DNA of 64,000 nucleotides from Methylobacterium sp. J-048 (GTDB taxonomy: Bacteria; Pseudomonadota; Alphaproteobacteria; Rhizobiales; Beijerinckiaceae). Positions 43,740 to 51,121 of the stretch are shown piece after piece (within the stretch, counting starts at the first letter, position 1; every line of letters begins with the position of its first letter). Below the pieces are notes generated by a model. That model worked only from the letters and a program-made list of their open reading frames with translations, was not told the DNA's origin and searched no databases. The position numbers and the translations under genes were made by a program. The DNA is taken from contig NZ_JAKSYL010000153.1 of NCBI RefSeq assembly GCF_022829515.1, positions 1-64,000 of the forward strand. Direction: 5' to 3'.

Positions 43740-43802
43740 AAAAAGCCGCTGCCGGTCATTCCCCGGGGCAGGCTTCTGCCTCAGGAGAACCGGATCAGCG
43801 GC
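43740..43802 (-). terminator. Leader terminator competing with hairpin 2
   Basis: The 5' arm GCCGCTG plus CCGG (43802-43790) pairs with CCGG plus CAGCGGC (43755-43745), with further pairing TTCTCC/GGGGAA inside, followed by TTTTT (43744-43740). It lies between the sigma-54 promoter and the NirB-like gene, so it should stop transcription unless hairpin 2 is stabilised. Confidence 0.8.
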
Positions 43803-43837
43803 CTCGCTGACGGCGCTGCCCGTCGTCGTTGACGGAC
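43794..43837 (-). promoter_or_regulatory. Tandem hairpins, probable NasT (ANTAR) RNA target
   Basis: Hairpin 1 (43837-43818): stem GTCCGTC/GACGGGC with hexaloop AACGAC, which has A at position 1 and G at position 4, the mark of ANTAR target loops. After 9 bases, hairpin 2 (43810-43795) has stem TCAGC/GCTGA and loop GAGGCC (G at 4, but G at 1). Hairpin 2 shares bases 43802-43795 with the first arm of the terminator, so forming it would block termination. Confidence 0.7.
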
Positions 43838-43849
43838 GCGGTGACACGT

Positions 43850-43865
43850 GCAGATCCCGTGCCAG
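43850..43865 (-). promoter_or_regulatory. Sigma-54 promoter of the nas operon
   Basis: On the minus strand CTGGCACGGGATCTGCA carries the -24 GG (43863-43862) and -12 GC (43851-43850) with exactly 10 bases between, as required. It matches TGGCACGN4TTGC at all but one base. Transcription would start near 43838, immediately before the ANTAR-type hairpins. Sigma-54 promoters with NtrC control drive nas operons in other bacteria. An AT-rich tract lies upstream at about 43870-43910. Confidence 0.8.
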
Positions 43866-43870
43866 GCACG

Positions 43871-44197
43871 GTGATTACTTATAAGTTATTCCAAATGTTA
43901 ATTAAATGACGGTGGCCTGACGGGATGAGCTTGCCCGCAGCCCGAGCGCCGCACTGCACAAAAAGCAGGCTGGTGGTCGCTTAAACGATCAGCGCGGTCG
44001 GTAAGGGGAGGATATCCGGCCGCTGTTCGGATCGGAGGCCGAGCGCAGAGGGATCGCTTCACGCCGACACGGCGAGGCGATCCCATGATGCGAATAGGTT
44101 CGGAGATTGCGTGCTGCCCGAAGTCGCTACGCTGCGCCCGCAACGATGCAGGGGCTGCAGCCGACGCTCGGTCTTCGGATCCGATACCTGAACCAGA
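43871..44197. other. Intergenic region upstream of the nas promoter
   Basis: No convincing gene lies between the nas promoter and the small reading frame at 44198. The part nearest the promoter (43870-43912) is AT-rich. A half-palindrome TGCACAAAAAGCA at about 43954-43966, roughly 100 bases upstream of the promoter, distantly resembles an NtrC site. A decayed copy of repeat family B is near 44101-44150. Confidence 0.4.
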
Positions 44198-44440
44198 TCA
44201 GATCAGCGTCGAGAGCATCGCCAGCAGGCCGAGCGTCGGCATGGCGCCAGCCACCAGGACCCAATACCAGGAGGGGACACCGCCTTGACGGCGGTTGTCG
44301 TTGCTGGCGCGCGGGGCCTTGGCGCCGCGGCGAACATAGCGTCGAAGCTCGACCCGCCTGGGCGGATGCGATGTCGACGAGTCGGTATCGAGTTTACGGC
44401 ATCCGGGCATGGCGAGGACGTAACGGCCGAGACTCGGCAA
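44198..44440 (-). CDS. Small membrane protein candidate
   Basis: An 80-residue frame between nasS and the nas leader. The first half is basic and Arg-rich; the second half, SWYWVLVAGAMPTLGLLAMLSTLI, forms one hydrophobic helix. Small one-helix proteins with such an Arg-rich lead are common in Methylobacterium-type genomes, but there is no family match and start choice is uncertain. It could be part of the nasS transcript or spurious. Confidence 0.35.
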   Translation of the reverse strand: MPSLGRYVLAMPGCRKLDTDSSTSHPPRRVELRRYVRRGAKAPRASNDNRRQGGVPSWYWVLVAGAMPTLGLLAMLSTLI

Positions 44441-44506
44441 CGTTCCGTGCTCTGACGCCTCGACGCGACCGGCAAATGACGAAAGGGCCGGTTTGTCTGA
44501 CGGGTC

Positions 44507-45520
44507 TCAGACCGTCAGAGCGGCCTGGTAGAGATCGGGCCTGTAGACGGCGCTCGCGGCTTCTTCGGACAGGTTACCCGCCGGGATCTGATGCGACGCA
44601 TGCATCTGTGCGACAAGCCAGCGGGCGGCTTCCGGTCGCGGCTCCTGTACGCTCGCGCCAAGGTCGAGACGTCCCGGCATCGGCCGGGTGGTGCCGGCTG
44701 CGTCGAGGATCGCCTCGCCGTCGAAGGCCCGGCCGATCAGGCCGGCATCCAGGTCGAGATAGGTCCGGTGCGCCAGGCGATGGATCAGATCCGCGTGGTT
44801 GGCCGGGTCGGCGCACCATTGGCCGGCCCGCGCCACCGCCCGGACCAGGGGCAGCGTCGCGCCGTCGAGCCGCGCGGAGACGGCCAGCACCTTCTCGGGG
44901 GCGTCGGGTGTCAGCTCGCAGCTGAGCGCCGCGATCCGCCCGTGGCCCGCCGCCACGGCCACGTCGTTCCAGGGAGCGCCGGCGCAGTAGCCGTCGACCA
45001 GGCCGCGGGCCAGGGCCTCGACGCTGTGCTGGGGTGGGACCACGACGGTGCGGAAGGCCGACGGATCGAGGCCGCCGGCTTCGGCGAACAGCCGCAGCTG
45101 GTAGCTGTGGCAGGAGAACGGATGCACGGTCCCCAGCGTCAGCGGCCGGCCCGTGTCCCGGCGCTCGGCCGCCACCCGGGCGAAGGCGCGGGCCACGTCG
45201 GCCAGGGCCTCGCTCGCCGGTTCCATCGCGGCCCAGAGCGCGCGGGACACCGTGATGGCGTTGCCGTTGGCGCTGAGCTGCAGCGGCACGACGATGTCGG
45301 AGGGCGGCCCGGACAGGGCGAGCCGGCTGGCCAGGGCCAGGGGCGCCAGCATGTGTGCGCCGTCGAGATGCCCGAGGGCGAGGCGGTCGCGCAGGGTCGC
45401 CCAGGACGGCTCGGCCGAGAGGTCGAGGTCCAGCCCCTCGGCCCGGGCGAAGCCGAATTCGTGCGCCGCGATCAGCGGCGCGGCATCGCAGAGGGGGACG
45501 TAGCCGAGCTGGAGCCTCAT
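44507..45520 (-). CDS. nasS: Nitrate sensor NasS (NrtA/CmpA-like)
   Basis: A 337-residue periplasmic-binding-protein-like nitrate sensor, started at ATG 45520, without a signal peptide, so it is cytoplasmic. LQLGYVPLCDAAPLIAAHEFGFARAEGLDLDL opens the NrtA-like fold; GTVHPFSCHSYQLRLFAEAGGLDP and DGYCAGAPWNDVAVAAGHGRIAAL are NasS hallmarks. In Paracoccus and Azotobacter NasS binds nitrate or nitrite and releases NasT. Its start overlaps the nasT stop by 4 bases. Confidence 0.93.
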   Translation of the reverse strand: MRLQLGYVPLCDAAPLIAAHEFGFARAEGLDLDLSAEPSWATLRDRLALGHLDGAHMLAPLALASRLALSGPPSDIVVPLQLSANGNAITVSRALWAAMEPASEALADVARAFARVAAERRDTGRPLTLGTVHPFSCHSYQLRLFAEAGGLDPSAFRTVVVPPQHSVEALARGLVDGYCAGAPWNDVAVAAGHGRIAALSCELTPDAPEKVLAVSARLDGATLPLVRAVARAGQWCADPANHADLIHRLAHRTYLDLDAGLIGRAFDGEAILDAAGTTRPMPGRLDLGASVQEPRPEAARWLVAQMHASHQIPAGNLSEEAASAVYRPDLYQAALTV

Positions 45521-46104
45521 CCGAGCAGATCCGCCGTGGTGACGATGGCCCGGGCGATGTCGGCGATCTTGCGCTTCTCGTTCATCGCCTTGCGCCGCAA
45601 TTGCTTGTAGGCCTCGTCCTCGGTCAGCCCCTTCAGGTTCATCAGGATGCCCTTGGCGCGCTCGATCAGCTTGCGGTCGGCGAGCTCGCTGCGGGCCTCC
45701 GACAACTCCCGCTGGAGCCGCGCAAAGGCGTTGAAGCGCAGGATCGCGATGTCCAGGATCGACTTGATCCGCTCCGCCCGCAGCCCGTCCACCACGTAGG
45801 CCGAGATTCCGGCATCGACCGCCGCCTGCATCATGGTCGTGTCCGACCGGTCGACGAACATCGCCACCGGCCGCTCGACCTGCCGAGAGACTCCCGACAT
45901 CTGCTCCAGGATGTCCCGGCTCGGGCTTTCCAGGTGGATCACCACCACGTCGGGCTTGAGGGCGGTCACCCGCTCCAGCAGATCGGCGGTGTCGGGGATC
46001 ACCACGATCCGGCCGATGCCGGCGGCGCGCAGGCCCTCCTCCAGGATCGCCGCGCGGGCGCGGCTTGGGTCGATCACGGCGACGGTGAGATTGGATTCGG
46101 TCAT
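45517..46104 (-). CDS. nasT: ANTAR antiterminator NasT
   Basis: A 195-residue NasT, started at ATG 46104. Residues 1-125 form a receiver-like domain (VAVIDPSRARAAILEEGLRAAG, VVVIHLESPSRDILEQM), and the C-terminal ANTAR domain is LADRKLIERAKGILMNLKGL then DEAYKQLRRKAMNEKRKIADIARAIV, with the AKGxLM motif that contacts RNA hexaloops. When free of NasS it binds the two-hairpin leader of the nas operon and prevents termination. The target is probably the structure at 43794-43837. Confidence 0.95.
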   Translation of the reverse strand: MTESNLTVAVIDPSRARAAILEEGLRAAGIGRIVVIPDTADLLERVTALKPDVVVIHLESPSRDILEQMSGVSRQVERPVAMFVDRSDTTMMQAAVDAGISAYVVDGLRAERIKSILDIAILRFNAFARLQRELSEARSELADRKLIERAKGILMNLKGLTEDEAYKQLRRKAMNEKRKIADIARAIVTTADLLG

Positions 46105-46289
46105 CGGGGCCCGGTCGGGGCGGGTCTTCTCGTGGGGGGCGGCCCGGTTCGGCCGCCATCGGATAAGCAAGGCGTATGCCCCGCGAGCGGCGGCGGCGTT
46201 ACCGGCGCGCAAACAAACGGTCCAGCTTCCGCCGCAATGCTGGGGGCATTCTGCCGATCTCGAAACTATCGCGGGGATCGGTGAAACGG

Positions 46290-46883
46290 ATGCGCAGGCC
46301 AGACCAGCTTGCCCTGACGGACACCGCCTCCGGGCGCGTGTCGATGCCGTTCCTGCCGACTTTGGTGGTGGTGGCGATGCTGGGCGTCGCCTCGCTCTAC
46401 TGTCCGTCCTCGCAACCGACGCCGCCGGAGGCCCACGCCGCTCTGAGCGTGCCCGAGGCGCCCTCGCCCACCGCCTTCGTCAAGGACGCGCCGGTCACGG
46501 CTCCGGTCCGCCGCCCAGCGGCCCTGGCCTTTGCCGAAGCCTATCCGCTCAGCCCGCCCGCCGCTTCGCCGCCTGCCCGGCCGACGCTCGCCGGGCGTGC
46601 GGGTCCGCACATCGCGGCCGTGGGCCGGCACCCGTGCCCGGGTCGCCGCTGCCCGGAGACGCCGCAACGCGTGACCGATCCCCTTGCCGCCGGCCGCGCC
46701 GAGACGGCCGAGTCCGACGAGGCCGGGCTGTTGCCGCCGGCCGCGCTGCCGTTTGCCGCGTCGGTGGTCGAGACGCTGGCGCCTGCCGCCCGCGCCGTCG
46801 GCGATGCGGCCAGCCTGATGCGCGATGGCGCGGCGGCCGTGCAGGGTTCCGTCGCCCTGGTGGTGGCCGACTGCCTGCGCTGA
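46290..46883 (+). CDS. Membrane-anchored protein of unknown function
   Basis: A 197-residue protein started at ATG 46290. After a short basic lead the helix MPFLPTLVVVAMLGVASLYC is the only membrane segment, and a long Ala/Pro-rich part follows. There is a Cys pair in RHPCPGRRCPE and one at the end (DCLR). No family is recognised, and low-complexity content makes any assignment unsafe. It is transcribed divergently from nasT. Confidence 0.55.
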   Translation: MRRPDQLALTDTASGRVSMPFLPTLVVVAMLGVASLYCPSSQPTPPEAHAALSVPEAPSPTAFVKDAPVTAPVRRPAALAFAEAYPLSPPAASPPARPTLAGRAGPHIAAVGRHPCPGRRCPETPQRVTDPLAAGRAETAESDEAGLLPPAALPFAASVVETLAPAARAVGDAASLMRDGAAAVQGSVALVVADCLR

Positions 46884-47008
46884 GCCGCCCACCGCGATCC
46901 GGCATCGCACCTGGTCGGGACTAGCGCCCCCTGGACCTCGCAACCGGGCGTCCTAGGTGCGTTGCAGCGGATGGCCGGGGCACCTGGCCTCGCCGGAGCC
47001 GGGGCCGA

Positions 47009-48898
47009 ATGGCTGCACGCATCGAGGATTACGCGCTGGTCGGCGATTGCCGCAGCGCCGCGTTGATCAGCCGGCAGGGCAGCGTCGATTGGCTGTGCTG
47101 GCCGCGCTTCGACGCCGCCGCGCTGTTCACGAGCCTGCTCGGCACCGAGGCGCACGGCTTCTGGAAGATCTTCCCCGAAGCCGAACACGTCGAGACCAGC
47201 TGGGCCTACCGCCCGGGAAGCCTGGTGCTGGAGACCCGGCACAAGACCCGGCTGGGCGAGGTCCTGGTCACGGATTTCATGCCGGTCGGCGACGGTTCGC
47301 ATCTGGTGCGCTTGGTCGAGGGCGTGCACGGGCGGGTCGCCATGCGGATGGAGATGGCGGTCCGGTTCGATTACGGCTCTGCGGTGCCGTGGGTCTCGCG
47401 CTCGGAGCTGGGCGACCTGCGCGCCGTCTCCGGGCCGCACAAGGTCGTGCTGCGCACCGATGTCCACCTGAAGGGCTCGGACACGCAGACGACGGTGTCC
47501 GAGTTCACCGTCCATGCCGGCGAGCGCCACCGATTCGTGTTGAGCTACGGTGCCTCGCACGAGGACGATCCGACCTCGCTCGAGCCGCGCAAGAGCCTCG
47601 AGGAAACCGACCAATCCTGGCGCGAATGGTCGGCGCGCTGTGCCGGCGGCACGGCCTGGGACCGGATGCTGCAGCGTTCGCTCCTGACCCTGAAGGCGCT
47701 GATCTACGAACCCACCGGCGGCATCGTCGCCGCGCCGACCGCCTCCCTGCCCGAGGGGCTCGGCGGCGCGCGCAACTGGGATTACCGCTTCTGCTGGCTG
47801 CGCGACTCGACCCTGACTCTCATCGCCCTGATGGATGCCGGCTATATCGACGAGGCGCGCAACTGGCTGGGCTGGCTGCTGCGCGCGGTGGCAGGCAACC
47901 CGGAACAGGCGCATATCCTCTACGGCATCGGCGGCGAGCGCCTGCTGCCGGAGATCGAGCTCGACTGGCTGCCCGGCTACGAGAACTCGAAGCCGGTGCG
48001 GATCGGCAACGCCGCGGCCTCGCAGTTCCAGATCGACGTCTACGGCGAATTGTTCGACGCGCTCTACCAGGCCCATGCCCGCGGCCTGCCGGTGAGCAAG
48101 GACGGCCTGCGGGTCGGGCTGGCGATCCTCGGCCACCTGGAAACGGCATGGCGCAAACCCGACGAGGGCATCTGGGAGGTGCGCGGCGGCTCGCGCCACT
48201 TCACCCATTCGAAGGTGATGGCCTGGGTCGCGTTCGACCGGGCCTTGCGCATGCACGCGATGCACGAATCCGGCGCCACCGAGGAGCAGGCCGTGCGCTG
48301 GCGCGTCCTCCGGGACGAGATCCACGCGGAGGTCTGCGCCAAGGGCTTCGATCCCGACCTCAACAGCTTCGTCCAGTCCTACGGATCGAAGGCGCTGGAC
48401 GCGAGCCTGCTGCTCATCGCCCATACCGGCTTCCTGCCGCAGGACGATCCCCGGGTGGTCGGCACCGTCGAGGCGATCGGCAAAGGACTGATGCGCAACG
48501 GCTTCATCCTCCGCTACGAGACCGAGGGCCAGACCACCGACGGCCTGTCCGGCAACGAGGGCGCCTTCCTGCCCTGTACGTTCTGGTACGCCGACAACCT
48601 GATCGGCCTCGGCCGCCGGGACGAGGCCCGGGCGATCATCGAGCGCCTGATCGGCATCTGCACCGATCTCGGCCTCGTCAGCGAGGAATACGATGTGCAA
48701 GCCAAGCGTCTTGTGGGTAACTTCCCCCAGGCGTTCACCCATGTCGCGCTCGTCAACACGCTCCTCAGCTATACGCGCGGCGAAGGGCCGGCGGATCGGC
48801 AGGGTGGTAAGGCCAACGGAGCCCCTCCCGCCGTCCTTCGGCAGCGTGAAGCCGACAAGCGGCACGCAAGAGGCGAACTGGAAGACGCGACATCATGA
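47009..48898 (+). CDS. Glycoside hydrolase family 15 protein
   Basis: A 629-residue GH15 enzyme of the bacterial glucoamylase/trehalase-like type. It begins IEDYALVGDCRSAALISRQGSVDWLCWPRFD, the diagnostic N-terminus. Other motifs are NWDYRFCWLRDSTLTL, IWEVRGGSRHFTHSKVMAWVAFDRAL with the catalytic Glu region, and NEGAFLPCTFWYADN. It hydrolyses alpha-linked glucose, such as trehalose or maltooligosaccharides, so it can feed the pentose phosphate genes that follow. Its stop overlaps the tkt start (ATGA), so they share an mRNA. Substrate specificity is not certain. Confidence 0.93.
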   Translation: MAARIEDYALVGDCRSAALISRQGSVDWLCWPRFDAAALFTSLLGTEAHGFWKIFPEAEHVETSWAYRPGSLVLETRHKTRLGEVLVTDFMPVGDGSHLVRLVEGVHGRVAMRMEMAVRFDYGSAVPWVSRSELGDLRAVSGPHKVVLRTDVHLKGSDTQTTVSEFTVHAGERHRFVLSYGASHEDDPTSLEPRKSLEETDQSWREWSARCAGGTAWDRMLQRSLLTLKALIYEPTGGIVAAPTASLPEGLGGARNWDYRFCWLRDSTLTLIALMDAGYIDEARNWLGWLLRAVAGNPEQAHILYGIGGERLLPEIELDWLPGYENSKPVRIGNAAASQFQIDVYGELFDALYQAHARGLPVSKDGLRVGLAILGHLETAWRKPDEGIWEVRGGSRHFTHSKVMAWVAFDRALRMHAMHESGATEEQAVRWRVLRDEIHAEVCAKGFDPDLNSFVQSYGSKALDASLLLIAHTGFLPQDDPRVVGTVEAIGKGLMRNGFILRYETEGQTTDGLSGNEGAFLPCTFWYADNLIGLGRRDEARAIIERLIGICTDLGLVSEEYDVQAKRLVGNFPQAFTHVALVNTLLSYTRGEGPADRQGGKANGAPPAVLRQREADKRHARGELEDATS

Positions 48899-50970
48899 GC
48901 GGCGCTGACACTCCCGCCAAGGCGGGCTTCGCTGAGATCGATACGCTCAGCATCAACACCATCCGGACGCTCGCGATCGACGCGGTGCAGAAGGCCAATT
49001 CCGGCCATGCCGGCGCGCCGATGGCCCTGGCCCCGGTCGCCTACACGTTGTGGAACCACTACCTCCGCTACGATCCGGCCCATCCGCACTGGCCGAACCG
49101 CGACCGGTTCGTGCTGTCCTGCGGCCATGCGTCGATGCTGCTCTACGCGCTGCTGCACCTCGCCAACGTCGCCGAGGGCGACGGCGGCAATGCGCCGGCG
49201 GTGACGCTCGAAGACATCAAGAAATTCCGGCAGCTCGACAGCCGGACCCCGGGGCATCCCGAGTACCATTTCACCACCGGCGTCGAGACCACCACCGGCC
49301 CCCTCGGCCAGGGCGTGGCCAACTCGGTCGGCATGGCGATTGGCGGCCGATTCCTCGGCGCGCGTCTTAACCGGCCCGAGCTGCCGCTGTTCGACTACAA
49401 CGTCTACGCGATCTGCTCGGACGGCGACCTGATGGAAGGCGTGGCCTCCGAGGCCGCCTCGCTGGCCGGCCATCTGCGGCTCGGCAACCTCTGCTGGATC
49501 TACGACGACAACACCGTCACCATCGAGGGCCACACCGAACTCGCCTTCGGCGAAGAGGTCGCGACCCGGTTCCTCGCCTATGGCTGGCAGGTGCTGCGGG
49601 TGGCCGACGCCAACGACCTGCAGGCGCTGGCTGGCTCGCTCGAGACCTTCCTCGCCACCAACGACCGGCCGACCCTGATCGTCGTGAAGTCGGTGATCGG
49701 CTACGGCGCGCCGAAGAAGCAGGGCACCTCGAAGGCGCATTCGGACGCGCTGGGCGAGGACGAGGTCAAGGGCGCCAAGCGCGCCTATGGCTGGCCCGAG
49801 GACGCGCAGTTCCTGGTCCCGGACGGCGTGCACGAGAACTTCCGCGATGGCATCGGCCAGCGCGGCGCTGCCCTGTACGATTCCTGGCAGGACCTGCTCG
49901 CCAAGGCCCGGGCGGCCGATGCCGACCACGCCGAGGATCTCGCCGCCCTGCTGGAAGGGCGCCTGCCCGACGGCTGGGACAAGGACATCCCGGTCTTCGA
50001 GCCCGACGCCAAGGGCATCGCGACCCGGGAATCCTCCGGCAAGGTGCTCAACGCCATCGCGCAGCACGTGCCGTTCATGCTCGGCGGCTCGGCCGATCTG
50101 GCGCCGTCCAACAAGTCGAACCTCACCTTCGAGGGGGCGGGCTCGCTCGGGCCGTTCTCGCCGGGCGGCCGCAACCTGCATTTCGGCGTGCGCGAGCATG
50201 CGATGGGCTCGATCGTGAACGGTCTCGGCCTGTCGGGCCTGCGGGCCTACGGCGCGACCTTCCTGGTGTTTGCCGACTACATGCGCCCGCCGATCCGGCT
50301 CGCCTCGCTGATGGAGCTGCCGATCTTCCACATCTTCACCCACGATTCGATCGGCGTGGGCGAGGATGGGCCGACCCACCAGCCGGTGGAGCAGCTGCTG
50401 TCGCTCCGCTGCATCCCGGGCCTCGTCACCCTGCGCCCGGCCGACGCCAACGAGGTTGCCGAGGCCTACCGGGTGATCTTCTCGCTGAAGGATCAGCCGT
50501 CCGTGCTGGCCCTCTCCCGCCAGCCGCTGCCGACCCTCGACCGCACCAAGTACGGCGCGGCCGCCGGCACCGCCAAGGGCGCCTACATCCTGGGCGATTG
50601 CGACGGCACCCCGGAGGTGATCCTGATCGGCACCGGGTCCGAGGTACAGCTCTGCGTCGGCGCCTACGAGGCGCTGAAGGCCGAGGGCGTGAAGGCCCGG
50701 GTGGTCTCGATGCCGTCCTGGGATCTGTTCGAGCGGCAGGACGAGGCCTACCGGCATTCGGTCCTGCCCCCCGCCGTCAAGGCACGCGTCACCGTCGAGC
50801 AGGGCAGCATGATCGGCTGGGATCGCTACGCCGGCACCGAGGGCACGGTGATCGGCATGGACACCTTCGGCGCCTCCGCCCCGATCAAGGATCTCCAGAC
50901 CAAGTTCGGCTTTACCCCCGACAAGGTGCTGGAAGCCGCCCGGGCGCAGCTCGCCAAGCACAAGCGATAA
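48895..50970 (+). CDS. tkt: Transketolase
   Basis: A 691-residue thiamine-diphosphate enzyme. TIRTLAIDAVQKANSGHAGAP holds the N-terminal substrate histidine, SDGDLMEGVASEAASLAGHL is the ThDP Mg motif, and HDSIGVGEDGPTHQPVEQL is the pyrimidine-domain signature. It transfers two-carbon units in the pentose phosphate pathway. In methylotrophs transketolase can also serve other routes. It overlaps the GH15 gene by four bases and is followed by a repeat-bearing gap before tal-pgi. Confidence 0.97.
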   Translation: MSGADTPAKAGFAEIDTLSINTIRTLAIDAVQKANSGHAGAPMALAPVAYTLWNHYLRYDPAHPHWPNRDRFVLSCGHASMLLYALLHLANVAEGDGGNAPAVTLEDIKKFRQLDSRTPGHPEYHFTTGVETTTGPLGQGVANSVGMAIGGRFLGARLNRPELPLFDYNVYAICSDGDLMEGVASEAASLAGHLRLGNLCWIYDDNTVTIEGHTELAFGEEVATRFLAYGWQVLRVADANDLQALAGSLETFLATNDRPTLIVVKSVIGYGAPKKQGTSKAHSDALGEDEVKGAKRAYGWPEDAQFLVPDGVHENFRDGIGQRGAALYDSWQDLLAKARAADADHAEDLAALLEGRLPDGWDKDIPVFEPDAKGIATRESSGKVLNAIAQHVPFMLGGSADLAPSNKSNLTFEGAGSLGPFSPGGRNLHFGVREHAMGSIVNGLGLSGLRAYGATFLVFADYMRPPIRLASLMELPIFHIFTHDSIGVGEDGPTHQPVEQLLSLRCIPGLVTLRPADANEVAEAYRVIFSLKDQPSVLALSRQPLPTLDRTKYGAAAGTAKGAYILGDCDGTPEVILIGTGSEVQLCVGAYEALKAEGVKARVVSMPSWDLFERQDEAYRHSVLPPAVKARVTVEQGSMIGWDRYAGTEGTVIGMDTFGASAPIKDLQTKFGFTPDKVLEAARAQLAKHKR

Positions 50971-50977
50971 AGCGTGT

Positions 50978-51088
50978 CCCCTCCCCCTTGCGGGGAGGGG
51001 CCAGGGGTGGGGGTGGTTCAGAAGGAACCGCCGAGCCTCATCCGGCACCACCCCCACCTCCAACTTCTCCCCGCAAGGGGGAGGAGAG
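50978..51088. repeat. Palindromic repeat family D, between tkt and tal-pgi
   Basis: Arms cccctcccccttgcggggagg and ctccccgcaagggggaggag, with middle ggggtgggggtggtt and aaccacccccacctc-like pair. Its sister copy is at 53980-54087, in the same operon. Confidence 0.88.
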
Positions 51089-51121
51089 CAGGGCGTGATC
51101 AGGGAAGGACGAGGAACCGAC

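Noticed and set aside
43898..44143. An 81-codon minus-strand frame in the nas upstream region
   Set aside because: It crosses the AT-rich promoter-upstream region and the family B remnant; no motif and atypical composition.
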